DNA from: Schistocephalus solidus | Lineage: Eukaryota > Platyhelminthes > Cestoda > Diphyllobothriidea > Diphyllobothriidae | Length of the DNA stretch: 64,000 bases | Assembly: GCA_017591395.1 (NCBI GenBank) | Contig: WEDG01000806.1 | Span: 1-64,000 of the forward strand | Direction: 5' to 3' | Shown: positions 21,337-34,171 of the stretch, in pieces | How positions within the stretch are numbered: position 1 is the first letter of the stretch | Layout: each line of letters opens with the position of its first letter | Made by a program: the position numbers and the translations under genes | The notes under the pieces: generated by a model | Told to the model about the DNA's origin: nothing | Databases searched by the model: none | What the model saw: only the letters and a program-made list of their open reading frames with translations

Positions 21337-24042
21337 TTGGATACTCGAACTACGCTAGATGTCATATTCCTTAATGCTAGATCTGTTTTAAATAAGATGG
21401 CCCAACTGAGAGCCATTGCTTTCGAGTTAATGCCTGATGTTTTATGTGTAACTGAATCTTGGACCCATCCCTTAATTTCCGACTCTTTGCTTGTCATAGA
21501 CCAGTATGATCTCTACCGTCAAGACCGCATTAACAAGCGTGGTGGTGGTTGTCTTCTCTATATTAAAGCTTCATTTAGGCACTTCCCATTTGATCTAGAT
21601 GTTACGTCATTCTCTGGTAATTACTGCTTCGCATCCATTATCCTGTCGCCCCGGCAAAAGGCGATTCTCGGATGTATTAACAACCCGCCTAATTCATCAT
21701 CCGATGATGATGCAAAACTTTGTGAAATTTTTAAATTGATTTCGGAGCCCAATTTTAACATTAAAATAATCGCTGGGGATTTTAATTATCCTGAAATTGA
21801 CTGGATTTCAAACTTTTGCCCACCCAGATTTCAGCCTTTCCTCGATACCATTAATTTTTCTAATTGGTATCAGCTTGTCCGTTCTTCAACGAGAGACAAG
21901 CATATTTAAGGCCTGATTTTCACGAACGAAATTGCTCCCCTCTTCGTTGATTTTAAGCAGGGCCTCTTCCAAAGTGATCATACACTAATTCGATGTTGCC
22001 TTCCGATTGTTTCATCGAAAAAGGCTAGTGCCGCTCGTACCTATCATGCTTTTGACCTCGCAGATATGAGCTTAATTAGTAACTTTTTTGACTCATTGGA
22101 CTGGCAGCATCTCTCCTCCATGAACGACGCAGCAAGTCTTTGTGACTTAATGTCAGTCGTTTCAAATAGCATCCTGGAGCTTGTGCCAACCAAAATAGTC
22201 AAGCCCTACGTCTCGGAATCCACCGTTCCTCACTTTCTTTTGCCACGACTAAAGAAATTGAAGAAGCAGTTGAAAGATCAATATACTAGTTCGTTATCTG
22301 TAAATCTAAGGATCGCAGAGATTTTTGAATTAGCCTCTAAGATTCGTCTTGCACGTGACAGACAGAGGGAATCTTGCGCACTCAGTGAGCCAAACTCTGC
22401 AAAATCTGTTGCTCAACTGTTCCGCCGTCGATCCTTTTCTAAACGAGGTTATGAAATTCCTCCTTAGAACTAATTCGTTAGCAAATAATTCGTCTAAAAA
22501 ACTTGCACTCTTCGAGGACTGACGGTATTCCAAAATCAGTTATTAAGAGAGTGCCGAGCTTCCCCCCGATTGCTTAGCCATATATTCTCAGTTTATCTTC
22601 TAAACGGATTCTTTCCTGACTCATGGAAGCCATCTATTATTCTTCCTGTCTTCAAGTCGGGATCTCGTTCGGGCGTAAATAATTATCGATGTGTTCACAA
22701 AACCCCAGCTCTAGCAAAACTTCTTGAAAAAATTATTTTTAATCAAATTCTTGACTTTTGCCTAGAAAATAAGCTCTTAAGCGACTCGCAATATGGTTTT
22801 CTACCTGGGAGATCGTGCGAAGTGTGTCACTTAGCTTTTCTCAACCTCATCAATTCCCTTCGTAATGAGCAGCAGTCAGTAGTTGTGATCTACTTTGACC
22901 TGAGCAAAGCCTTTGACAAGGTACCGCACAGACGTCTTCTGGTGAAACTGGAAGCCCTCGGCATCCGGTCTCCTCTCCTTGACTTCATTGGTTCCTACTT
23001 GTCTAACGGCAGCCAGAAGGTCTTAGTAGGTAATAGCTATTCGAGGCCTCAGCCGATCACGAGTGGCGTTTTTCAAGGCACGGTTCTAGGTCCCGTTCTC
23101 TTCATTCTGGACATAAACGAAATTTCAACTTTACTCACAAATTCACAAAATTTCGTTTACGCTGACGATCTCAAGTGCATTTATTCATTTTCTAAAGACA
23201 CTGACAATAGTTGCGTTGATAAAATCAACACCGATCTACTTATGCTCTCACGTTGGAGCTGTACTTGGCAGATGGAATTTTGTCCATCCAAGAGCAGTTT
23301 CATGTGTTTTGGCCCCGCTTAACTTCCTGAAACCCTAGTATTTCAAAATAGTACACTTTTAGAACGATCAACCATAAAAGACTTAGGTCAAAGTTACACG
23401 AATAAGCTAGCATTATCGCCTCATGCAGATCAAATTTCTGCAAAGGCTGCACAGATATGTGGTTTAATATCACATAATTTCTTCCTTCCGGAAATAAAGT
23501 TAAACCTATACCGCATGTTTGTTCTTCCTATCCTAGAATACTGCTGTCCCCTCTTTGGGCTGATGAACGCCTCTGACCGCAGTAAGATTGAAAAAGTTCA
23601 GAGGGTTTTTATTCGAAGACTATTTTCTCTTCCTGGATCCAGTATCTCTTATAGGGATAGATGCCAGTTAGCAAACATTAAATTTCTGTGGGTTAGAAGA
23701 CTCGAAGCCGGTCTCTGCTTCATGTTTCGCGTTAACTCTAGCCCAAATCTCCCACGAATTAACGCTCTCACTCCGGTAGATCGACCCTATGCCACTCGTA
23801 ATTCCTCCATGATCATTTCACCACCCCTTAGCTCCACAACTAACCGGTCTCAGTTTTTTGCCTCTAAATATGCTTTTATATGGCATAATCTTCCACTGCA
23901 AATTAGGTTGTGGTCTACATTAGCTATTTTCAAAACCAAATTACGCAAACATTTAACTTCGGAAGATATAAAGTCCTTATTGTCTGTTTCCTTCCCAAAC
24001 TCGCAACTTTTTGATTTTGAAAAGGGTCTTCCTGGTATTTGA
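21337..24042 (+). pseudogene. CR1-B ORF2: endonuclease and reverse transcriptase
   Basis: One frame covers the protein. The endonuclease shows FLNARSVLNKM, LCVTESWTH, IIAGDFNYPEIDW and SDHTLI. A TAA at 21907-21909 falls where related copies encode DLIFTNE. About 22,465-22,570 is scrambled and lacks roughly 60 residues that the 31.7 kb copy keeps at the RT N-terminus. The RT follows: VYFDLSKAFDKVPH-type motif A, GVFQGTVLGPVLF, motif C FVYADDLKCIYSF, then a TAA at about 23,320 and the C-terminal domain ending LRKHLTSEDIKS. The chemistry residues are intact; the deletion and stops make it non-coding as it stands. Confidence 0.85.
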
Positions 24043-24779
24043 GGCAGCTCCCTTGATATTATATTGGTCTCTAATTATATTTCCATCATCCTTTGCAGTC
24101 AATCTTTGCATTCACTTTTCTTTCCCTCCTTTTAAACTAGTATTGTCAACTCTTGACAACCTTGATACTTTCCTCCAAATTTACAACCCTGACGATAGTC
24201 TCTAGGTTCTGTTGATGATCGAGGCGGGTTCTGATGGTTTCGCCTCTTTGGTGATGGACTATGCAGTCAGCAAGGTCGCATCTCGATGATGATCTCGTGA
24301 CCTCTACTGTCCCCTCTTCGTTTCGACCATGTTGTCTACGACGAGTTCGTCCTCTCTCACCTCCATTGGTGTTTATAAACAGTAGCTCTGACTGCTATAT
24401 TATCTCTCACCCACCAAGGAGCGTTCCGAACCCTCATACGTTGTCAGCAACATCACAATACTATCCCATCGCATTTAGCTATTAATTTTTTAGTGAAGCA
24501 GTGTTTTCTCCTATTTTTTTTAAATTGGCGGCTCGCTGAACTCCGCCTCCGATTTAACCCTAGGAGTTTTTTTACTGCTTCTTTTCCAGTTCACCATACA
24601 TGCCAAAAATTGTTGACTTTTTTTTTAAAAATGGCAAATCGTTTTGAATCGGATATGTTTACCATACTACTCATTTCTGCTGTTCATATGGATGCTCACA
24701 TAGTGCAGCAATTATCCACTTTGTATTTATTTAAACCACGGTACTAAGTTTGTAATGATGGGGCCCTGTGGGCCTTAAA

Positions 24780-24831
24780 TATACAATTTATTATTATTTA
24801 TTTATTATTATTATTATTATTTAATGAAGAT
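24780..24831 (+). repeat. CR1-B (TTA)n tail
   Basis: A TTATTA/TTTATT short repeat ends the CR1-B 3' UTR directly before LINE-B sequence resumes. Microsatellite tails of this kind replace poly(A) in CR1 elements. Confidence 0.75.
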
Positions 24832-24995
24832 TTTGTCAGTAGCGGCAGCTTTTGCCTGGCCCACACATATCGATGACCCTACATTTTCATTTGTCAGATT
24901 TATTACTGTAAACGTTTATTCTATTGAAATTTTCGCATGTGAATAGGGAGCGCAAGGGTAAAAGCCTTCTTCCCTAAATAAGGTGACTTAAAGTT
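24832..24995 (+). mobile_element. LINE-B 3' UTR, right part of the split copy
   Basis: It parallels 11,686-11,870, including GCCTGGCCCACACATATCGA and the stem-loop at 24942-24975, and ends in a GTGACTTAAAG tail. It is the displaced continuation of 19383-19581. Confidence 0.85.
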
Positions 24996-25770
24996 GCTTT
25001 ATTATGAAATGAATACAATACTTACAAAAAATAATATAAATACAGGATTTACAACTTTTCACTGCTTGGCATATCCATTAATTGACCTAATCAACACCGA
25101 AAATTTATCCAGCGGTAAATACTTACATACCTTCAATAAATCTATAGAGGATATGTAACGCAATAATGAAATCGACAGAGTTGTATTAATGGGCTGGGGT
25201 TACTTTGGCACAAATCCCGGGAGAGAATGGTTTGATTGTGCGTCAGCAAAGATGGCTGGTGTTCCTTCACTCCCTACCGGAAATGTTTTCCCTGATCTAG
25301 CCCGCCATTGGTCACTCGTCACTCGCCAGCATACACCACGACCTTTAAAAGCGGTTGCCGACAGCAGTGTACTCACCATGGATGTCTAGCTGTTATTGCT
25401 TGACCACCTCCCATTCCAAATGAATCATTTATACGATAAACCCTAATTCACTTTGATCGTTCTATGTTGATTTTGCTAGTCTACCCATTCATATGAGAGA
25501 AACACGTTTTCTTCCAATGTGCATACTTCTATGCATCAGGTGGTCTGTACAGATTCTGTCCAGCGTTACATGGCAGGAAAGCTATTTCAAGTGAGCTATT
25601 CAACCGTGTGTGGTACCTGCAACGTCACTGGCCGCTACAATAGGTCGGCCATTTATATAAACGGTTGCAAAAGTCCCTCTAAATCTATCCGCGCAAAACT
25701 CCGCTTTTTTAGACAAATACATGAAGTTTCGTTCAGAAGCTATATGAGCTTAAAGCGTGGGCATTAGCTT
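24996..25770. other. No recognised gene
   Basis: The ORF at 25189-25389 (66 codons) has no features I recognise. The segment 25,190-25,390 is more GC-rich than its surroundings, so it may be a fragment of an unknown repeat. Confidence 0.35.
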
Positions 25771-27790
25771 AAGGAGTGGATGCAATTGTCATTACAGAGA
25801 CCTAATTACAGTTTGAAGTAATGGATGCCGAAATTGTACTTGATTATTATTAACATTTTTGCCAGAACCGGTTGCATAAAATGGGAGAAGGGCTAGCAGT
25901 CTCCGGCAAGAGAGGAATCGCATCAGAACGTACATTTGTTTGTACACGTGAATTTGAAGCAATGTGGTTAAAACTAAAGACCTATGGTGCACGTAATATG
26001 AATTTCCTGACTGTATATAGACCTCCTAATCAAATTTCGGACGTTGATGAGTCATTGGAAGGGTTAATTAAGGAGGTATCCCAATCAAAGGACTCGATAA
26101 ATTCTGGTGAATTTACATTCTAGGCACCATTAGGTAAGAGTTACCATATCATGGTGCTGTGGAAATACTTTTTGTGAAGCAATCAAATGGAGACACGAGA
26201 TTTTCAAATAAATTTCTGGTGAGGACATTTTCCCGCAATGAGGAGTGACCTATCGATAGCAAACTGGCCGGACATCCTCATCAAGCATCCGGATATTGAC
26301 TGGAACACTGGAAAAAACGTTATCAACAATATCATACATCGGTATTGCCTGACAGAATGTGTTCAATAAACAAATCGACCCGTCTAGTTAACGCGCAATA
26401 TAAAGAAGGAGTTAATCAGTACGAAAAACGTTATGGAGGAAGTATGTCACAATAGTTTCTCCAAAAGCGGAAGGAGCTAAGGTCAAATATCCGTAGACTG
26501 CAGAGGGAGTATGAAGAGTAAATTTTAGATCGAGTCGTAAATAAGCCAAAAGTGCTTTAAAACTACATCAGTAGCAGGCTTAATACGAAGAGATGGTCGC
26601 AGTGTGGAAAGGAGAAAACAAGGAGGAAAGTAACGAAAACGGAGATAAGCAGAATACATCAACCACATTTGCATATATTTTCACCGACGGAACGAATATT
26701 AACGCGGCTGACTTCCCTACTGGAAGAAAATATGCAGTAATTGAAGGCATAAATTTCATAGGATATTTGAGGAAATGTTTCTTTTGTTTAAGAAATGTAA
26801 ATCTCCTGGTCAAAAGCAATTGACAGCTGAAGTTCTTAATGAACTCACTTGCCAACTCTCCGGACCACTGGCGCATACTTACCGTCGTTCTTTGATTAAG
26901 ACAGTATTCCCTCTGATTGGACGGTGGCAAATATATGCATCATCCACCATAGTGGGTCCAGGAAAACTGCTCACAGTGATCAACCAGTGAGCCTAACATG
27001 CGTTTGTTGCAAAGTTATAGAGAGAATGATAAAATGAGCAACTAAAAAATTCCTCAAAGAAAAATATTTCTTCAGTGGTGTGCAACATGGCTTCCGACAA
27101 TATCATTCACGCTTAACTAATGTGCTCTGCTCAATGGAACATTCGTCCCGGTCGTTAGATGAAGGTTCAAGGATCAAGGTTGATCATATTGACTGCAAAA
27201 AACCCTTTTATAGTGTTCCATATCATCGGTTGCTATACGGGATACGAGAAGCTGGGGGAAGATGGAACTTGCAAAATTGGATAGGGTGATTCTTAATCGG
27301 CCTATTGGCAACACGAGATAAATGTCACTGACAGTTTGGAAGGGTTCTGAGCATGGGCCATTGTTTTCTATTTTTGTCAAGAATTGTATGAATTGACTGG
27401 CCTGCAATGGAGACATGTTCGCAGGTGAGGTCAAGGTATGGCGGGCCACAATATGCAAAAAGAATGAACAGACTCTGCAAGAAAGGCTAACCGCTTAGAC
27501 GCTTGGTACGCTAAATGACTGCTGAGGTTAAACCTTGAGAAGTGAGTGGTGCTGCAGACCGCAAAGAAGAAGGAGAGGGCTAATGAAGATGGTCCTTAAT
27601 ATTTCCTGAACAGAAGGTGATTATCACATGAAACTAAAAAAGACCTTGGTGTTACCCTTTTGTTATCCCTGACACCCTCCCGTCATTGTCTCAGAACGAC
27701 TAAAAGGCAACCTGGGTGCTCTCCGATATTAGAAGAAGTTTCATTGATATAGATAAGGAGCAATTTGGAAAGTGTACGAATGACCAGGAA
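25771..27790 (+). mobile_element. Degenerate Jockey-like LINE
   Basis: The endonuclease relic at 25872-26123 reads EFEAMWLKLKTYGARNMNF and TVYRPPNQISDVDESL; the GDFN motif has become SGEFTF. RT pieces include KCKSPGQKQLTAEVLNELT (26790), QHGFRQYHSRLTN (27083), a decayed motif A DCKKPFYSVPYHRLL (27190) and, at about 27,415, MFAGEVKVW where active relatives have MFADDVKLW. Both catalytic aspartates of motif C are lost. The copy fades out near 27,790. Confidence 0.7.
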
Positions 27791-28129
27791 AGCGATGTTA
27801 CGCAAAAAAACGCTTTGTCTATATCTATGGATAACGATTTAGTCGGTTATTTTACTCTATTATTTATTCTTGAGGGGATCTGTGCTTAAATTCCCACTTC
27901 TGGAGAAACACGTTTTTCATAGTAAATATTTACTCCCTATTTTTTATTTGAATATTGTAGCGCTTCTTAATAGAGTTTTAAAAAGCATTACCTATTACTC
28001 TAATACTGAACTTATAGCGGACCCCAAGAGAAGCATAAATAACAAAACAGAGTATTTCAAGCTTCAATTACTCTGCTGGAGAAGAACTTTCATGTATCCA
28101 GCCCGACCCCAGTCGCACGCAGTCTAAAT

Positions 28130-28993
28130 CGATGATCCATTAAGTTCGTGGTTGTTACTTACTGAAATAAATCTCCAGGTACGAGACTACAGTCCTGACC
28201 GCGCATTATACGGAATCTTTGTATCAGATCACCTCGTTACTGCCTGTAACTCAATGGAAAGGGATCAAGCTTAGATAACAGAGTTTCATAGGGTAAGAAG
28301 CCCTGTCCATTCAGAAGTTTTGTTGCACGCCTTTGAACCTTTTTCAGGACGCTAAGGTCCTTAGCACTCCGGGGTCTCCAAGCTTGGAGAAAGAACTCCA
28401 ACTGGGGCCCACACAAAGGTTTGAAATACTTTATCGAATCAGTCTTCATCAAAGGCAGAGAAAGCCCACTTGACAAAGTACAGAACAGACATCTTAGACA
28501 TGGCTTCCTTTGAGTAGTGCAGCGAGGGTTTAAGCGAGGTGATGATTTACATTCCCAAATCCTTCTGCACGTCCACGTCTTGCAGCGGTATAACCTTCAG
28601 TCAGTAATCCATGGAGTTCAGAACGCTAGGTCTGCCGAATCGTAAAATAGTGCTTTTTTTCCTTGAATAGCAAAAGCCAGTTTTTCGACTAACGTTGCAG
28701 TCAGTTTACGTTCGTCTGCAAATGATCTGTGTCAGCTGCATTTCAGATTACGTTGCATAAGTGAATGTCCTCCAGAAACATAACGACATCACAATCCAGT
28801 CCACTGATGCAGTTGTTGACGTACGTACTGAACAGAGTAGGGCCAAGAACAGAGCCCTTGGGAACACCACTATCGACCGCAACCTCCGCCAACTGCTGGC
28901 AACCGGACCATTTTAGAGCGGCCAAAGAGGAAGCGTCGGATCCATTTCAGGGGATAACCTCTCAAGCCTGCTCAGCTGAATTGTGCAGGAGTC
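28130..28993 (-). mobile_element. Truncated Jockey-like LINE, RT motif B to C-terminus
   Basis: Minus-strand pieces: VDSGVPKGSVLGPTLFSTYV (28,870), a damaged motif C VVMFLEDIHL in place of FADD, then FLQAWRPRSAKDL, VLKKVQRRATKLL and LDPFPLSYRQ (28,400-28,240). It is 5'-truncated near 28,993. Its 3' end lies near 28,130. Confidence 0.7.
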
Positions 28994-29309
28994 GCTGATG
29001 TTGGTTGTTAGGTATTTTAATTTAAAGGGTAACTACCAATGGTTCAGTAACTATTGGCATTCGAAAAGTCAGAAACAAAAGGCTGAGAATGCGATCTAAA
29101 AGATGTAGCCATATTCTTTTCAGAGATGAGAATACGAATCGAGTTAAAACAGGAGTAAGCTTGTTGACAGTTTACTTTGAAAGGGGGGTGGTAAAAGGAA
29201 GATAGAGGCTAATGGGTGAGGTCTAGCAGCGCGCAAGCAGTGCCAACCCAATAAACCTATTTATTTATTGATTTATAAGGATTAAGTCGTGTGCACTGAC
29301 GGGAAAAGA

Positions 29310-32280
29310 TAGATAGATAGATATGGGTTTTATTTGAGTACCCGGAAAGGCACGGCCATTGGATAAAAATCAATTAAAACGAATGCGAATTTGTAAACAG
29401 TTCAGTTTGGATAGTAGGTCAGCTATGGGCGATGACAACTGACACGAATCAGTATGGTAAAAAATTAGATAAAAAAGCAGAAAGTGAAATAAATCTCCTT
29501 GGGCATTTTATGGAAGAGGCATATCTTGAATGGGGTTGGTGGGATTTTAAGGAGAAAAACAAACTCTTGCTCTGAGGTGAAAAACATACGTGTTAGGTAG
29601 GACCGACATGCTGATGAGAGCGTATGAGCGTTAAAAACGTTCCTCGTCGTGGGAGAAATCATTTAACGACAGAGGCTACATTTCAACACCACAGGTGTGA
29701 TCAAAATGCGGATTTACTGGCTATAATCGTAACAGTCAAGGATGCTAGACAGGGGAAACCTTCACAGGCATCATCAATACTCTTGGGGTGGAAAGAGGAA
29801 AGGACCGTTGAGATCGTGAAGGTCATGGTAGAATTGTCAGAGGAGCAACCACAATGCCCTAATTCCTGATTTCTCAGACAGCCAATAAAGGAGCCCGAAA
29901 CTATCGTCAACAGTCCGAGTACGGTTAACACCCTGACAGTGCTTCGCGAGGGCATATGAAGCAGCATCGTAGGTTTTTTCTGAGTGTAGTATGAAGGGAT
30001 AATAGAAGATCCGATAATTGAGTAAGAAAAAATCAAAATAATGCACTTAGGGGTGCTAGTTGGCATGAGAATCAATAATGAATCTGAGGCCTGCACAGCT
30101 CAGTATTCAGATTGTACTTCTGATGATGCTTATCGGCATTCGAAATGGAGGGGCTTCAAAACGAGCGCGCAATATGACATAATTGTTTGGCGATCATTTA
30201 CGGAGGCATGGATTATGAAGATATCATAGTTCGTGGGGAAAACGATGCATGGAAGATATAATTTTGAGACGGCCTTCTAAATTCCCGATGGTCCTTCCTC
30301 GGGGTCATGGAGAAAGCTGCTAGGGAAGGAAGAGGAAAATTAAAGGCTAATTGAATCAGTGTTAAGATAAATGTGCAGCCTTCGCTTAACAGTAGACAGG
30401 TTATTTGTTAACCTTATATGGATTGGCAGGTAATTTCAAAGAAAGCAATACCAGAGAGTAAAGAACAGAGAGCGTTTAAATGTTAAGGATATAGGAGGCG
30501 GTATAGTAAGTGGATAGTTACGTAGGTTGTACGGAAGACTAACGGCGGTAAGGGCTGGAATTCGGGGAATATTTGAACTTTTATTAAGACTATAAAGGAG
30601 GCAGAAACCAGCTTTTAGTTTCCGGACCCATAGAAATTTCAGGTAAGTTAGCTCCAGCTATTTGAGTACTAGGTGGTTGAAAGGGTCGGAGGTAAGAGTT
30701 TCCGAGTAAAATGTCTTTGGAAATTTTCAATTTTGGAACGGAAACACTCAATCATTAAACCATAAAATGAACAGCAATTTTCAAGAATGGGAAGAACAAA
30801 TATTTCATAAAGTCTTTATTAAATTTCAGGAAGATGGAAATTTTAAGAGCTGAAGCCACAAATCTGCTCAGCTTCGGTCGTAATTTTATTGGCATGAGGT
30901 GACAGATCTACGTTATTAGTGTAGACTAAACCTAAATCCTTGATGATGGAACATTCCGTCATACGGGTGCTTTGGCAAATAACTGGTTGTGGTAGTCTTG
31001 CAAGCCCGAAGCACATAAACCGACACTTAGAAGGTGAGAATTCCATTTGCCACGTTGAGTTACACGCGAAAAAAACATGTAAGTCTGCATGGATGTGTTC
31101 TAAGCATCGTTAGGCCAAAGATTTAGAGAAAGAATAAACGCATTTGCGATCGTACGCATAAATAAAAAATGAGAGTGTTTAACTGCTGATGAAATATCAT
31201 TTATGTAAAGCAAAAACAAAATAGGAGCTAGAACGGTGCCTTGAAGGACACCGCTTACAATAGGGCTCTCAGCTGAAAATAAGGACCCAACTAAGATCTT
31301 TTGTTTACGATTAGTTAGATATGACGTAATGGAATCGGTAAGGGGACTACGAAGTCCTTAAGCTTCTCAATTAACTATTAGTCTCATATGAGGCACTTTA
31401 TTGAAGGCCCTGCTAAGATCAAAATAGATCACGGCCACAGGAAGATGATAATTATGAAGAGATGTTAATGGATTTAGAAAAGACAGGTGACATGTTTCAA
31501 AAGAGCAATCGGGAAGGAAGCCATGTTGGGAAGAGCTAAGATGTTGATTGCTAAGGAAAAATCTGTAATTTGTACGGCAATATGTTTTTCAAAGAGCTTA
31601 GCAAGAGAAGGTGTTTTATGAACACAGCGACAATTGTGAACATCCGAGCGTAAGCCAGATTTAAAGACTGGTATAATAGTCAAGGTTTCCAATAATCAGG
31701 AAACAAAACATTCTCGAGAAAATTTGAGAACACTTTGCTCAGCAAAGGGGAAAAATCACTTAGCTGTTTACTAAGGGAATTTGGGATGTTGTCGGTTCCA
31801 ACTGAGTGTGATTGATTAAGTCGGCTTATCTGTTTCTGAATATTTGTAGGAACAAATTCAATGTTAGTGAGCAACTCATTGGGCGTTAGGGCGATCGAAG
31901 GGATGGGATTGGTTTCAAGGGTAAAATGTTCGGCAAATAAGAAATTTAAAAATTCTGCTTTGTCCAACTCCTATGTGATGAAATTATTATTGCAATCGTG
32001 TAAGGGTGGAATGAATTTGTAAGATTTAGCGGAAGAATGGAGGCAGAATACGTGAGCAACAGATCTGGAAGTATTATCATCGCTTATTGCTAGAAACTCC
32101 CTATGTCTATCGCGCACGATCCTAATTTTTGAAGCTTATTCAAATATTTGTGCGATCCTTAAGTGGACCGATAACGAAATTATGGACGAAGAAATTGTGG
32201 TAACGTCGAAAAAATAGCATGTAATATAATGGTCTTTTGTGGAATCAAATTGAGTAGGCCGACTTTTTGAATTGGCAAAC
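29310..32280 (-). mobile_element. 5'-truncated CR1 copy with GATA tail
   Basis: The tail is the GATA array at 29310-29325. A long 3' UTR runs to about 30,800. Coding pieces on the minus strand are the RT N-terminal region at 31967-31680 (KAEFLNFLFAEHFTLETNP, HSVGTDNIPNSLSKQL), the fingers at 31692-31474, motif A VIYFDLSRAFNKVPH (near 31,400; AFD changed to AFN), GTVLAPILFLLYINDIS (31,230), motif C decayed to FIYAYDRKCVY (31,150), and FSPSKCRFMCFGLARLP (31,040). It preserves the stretch deleted from CR1-B. The 5' truncation is near 32,280. Confidence 0.8.
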
Positions 32281-32289
32281 ATGAGAAAT

Positions 32290-32600
32290 CTCCAAGTTCA
32301 CCAATACAAACTGAAGAAAAACCACGCCAAACTTGAAGTACGGGCCAAATTCTTTTCCCAATGGGTGATTGAAGAATGGAACAAACTGCAAACTTCGGTT
32401 GTTCAGGCTGAAAGCGTTGAAAAGCGTTTAAAAGAAGGCTAGATGAATTTTTACTTGATTAACATATATTTAGTCGACACCAAAGACAGATATACCTAAT
32501 CCGCAATTACCATGTAACATTTGTATATGTTGCTAGCTTCTATCTGTAAATAGGGATTTCAAAGGCTCTGCTTATCTCCCTTATACATACGGAATTATAG
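32290..32600 (+). mobile_element. LINE 3' end fragment
   Basis: The plus strand reads HQYKLKKNHAKLEVRAKFFS then QWVIEEWNKLQTSVVQAESV, equivalent to the C-terminal FSQRVV..WN.LP segment of the Jockey-like LINEs. The 3' UTR follows and contains the AGGG/CCCT stem-loop at 32549-32581. Confidence 0.65.
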
Positions 32601-32639
32601 TGTCATCCGGACTCCAGCTGTCATAGAGCATTTGAAGGC

Positions 32640-33030
32640 AAACCAAAGTCGACTTCAACATTGGCCGAATAAATGGATTTTGTCGTCCATTGAGAACAAA
32701 TTCAATATTCTAGGAGTTGGCTGAACCAGATCTTCGAACCTCATTGTTAACTGCGGGAATGGCATAGTAGTGCAAGAAATGGACGCGCAGAAGAACTTGG
32801 GAATGTGGATCATGATGCCACTTAAACCCTCAAACGGATTCAAGCCTGTGAGGACAGTTCTGTATAATGTCGAGCGACGTTGTCTACTGCTGATATCTAA
32901 TAATTTGCTGAGGTCTTTCGAACACTTTTGAGGCCGCAATTGGAGTTTGCTATGAAAGATAGGAGAAAGCGACTGACCTCAGCATCTTAAGACTCCGTAC
33001 CAGTAGGAACAGCGAGGAAGATGATTCCTT
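32640..33030 (+). mobile_element. LINE RT C-terminal fragments
   Basis: One frame reads HWPNKWILSSIENKFNILG then VQEMDAQKNLGMWIMMPLKP, matching the region after motif C of the LINE-B type (SARWLLNFNVGKC, EEQKDLGVLI). The last 45 bases (32,986-33,030) resemble LINE-B around 11,000-11,045. It is heavily decayed. Confidence 0.55.
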
Positions 33031-34160
33031 TCAATAAATAAATAGGTTTATTGATTGGACACATCTTGGGCACCGTCAAATCCTTAGAATACAGGAAAAA
33101 AACCTAGAAAAAAACTTCTCTTTTCAGTTACCACTTTAGCTTTGTTTGGGTTGTATGATTAAATAGATGTGTTTGAAATGAGGAGTTTGTTTTAAATAGA
33201 AAACTGTCTTCCAAGGTGTAGAAATAGCAAAATTCAAAAATTAAATAGCAATACAGAATTGGAATGAATGTACCTGGGTCGAGAGTATTAATTCGACAGA
33301 GGTAGAACCATCTGCGGACGATTCGAAGGGATATTCACTTCCAATGAGATGCGAGCGCAGTCAATTCCGGTTTTGGGTCTGCTGACTACTTAGACATAGT
33401 TGAACTGATCGCTAAAAAATGGTGGAAATGGATACGGAGCAAGAGGAGTTCAACGGAAAGAAACTTCCAATTCTGTCCTACGGTCGTCATATTGGTATTT
33501 GATAATTTAGTGTTGATTATGCTTGATCTAGCTTTATGAAACAACTATAACTAGTCGTTTCATAAATCTTCATCAAAGCCAAGGCGTCAGGCATGTTGCG
33601 TACCAAAATTACGTAGAGCATACATGATGCTTTAATCGCAAAAAAGTATAATTTTAACAGGCAGAGATAAAAAACAACTTTCGCAAATTAGATTTAAAGC
33701 AAATTCTTTAACAATCATAAAATTATGTATAAAAATAAAAATGCTGTCGAAAAACATGTGAAAATGTAAAATTATCATAAAGATTTTAAAATTAGTTTTA
33801 ACAGTAGACAAAAGCTGCTTTTAAGATAATGGATACATAAATCATTAAAGTTGGAGCCCTTTCATATAGCCAGAGGATAGGAATTTATGAGTCTTGTAGG
33901 TCACTAAACACCAGCTATAGCTTGCTCATAACCAAAGCGTGTACCACAAAACCAGGTGATTAGTCGTCTAAGTAAATTCGTCATCTCTATGTGCATTGTA
34001 GGTCACCATAGGTGGTTCAGAATCCGACGTGAAATAACTACTCGTGGGTGCTTATCGGAAGCTTGACTTCCAGGTTCAGATAGATGGCAGTTCATCGGGA
34101 GGACTCAGAATCGAAGTAGCTATCGCCAACAGGCGTCGAGAAGGATCCGCCGTAGTGTAA
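33031..34160. other. No recognisable feature
   Basis: AT-rich sequence without supportable ORFs. The AATAAATAAATA at the left edge may be the reversed tail of a small CR1 fragment. Confidence 0.35.
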
Positions 34161-34171
34161 AACGCACTCAA

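Larger units (their letters stand above)
19582..24831 (+). mobile_element. Near full-length CR1 retrotransposon (CR1-B)
   Basis: The borders are set by the interrupted LINE-B: the element starts at GGCGCGCAGCTCG and ends in a (TTA)n tail. It has a 5' UTR (19582-19898), ORF1 (19899-21239), ORF2 (21337-24042) and a 3' UTR of about 750 bases. ORF1 and ORF2 each stay in a single frame over their recognisable lengths, apart from about four point stops and one internal deletion. Compared with the intact LINE-B, about nine target bases are missing and I see no target duplication, as is common for CR1. Confidence 0.85.
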
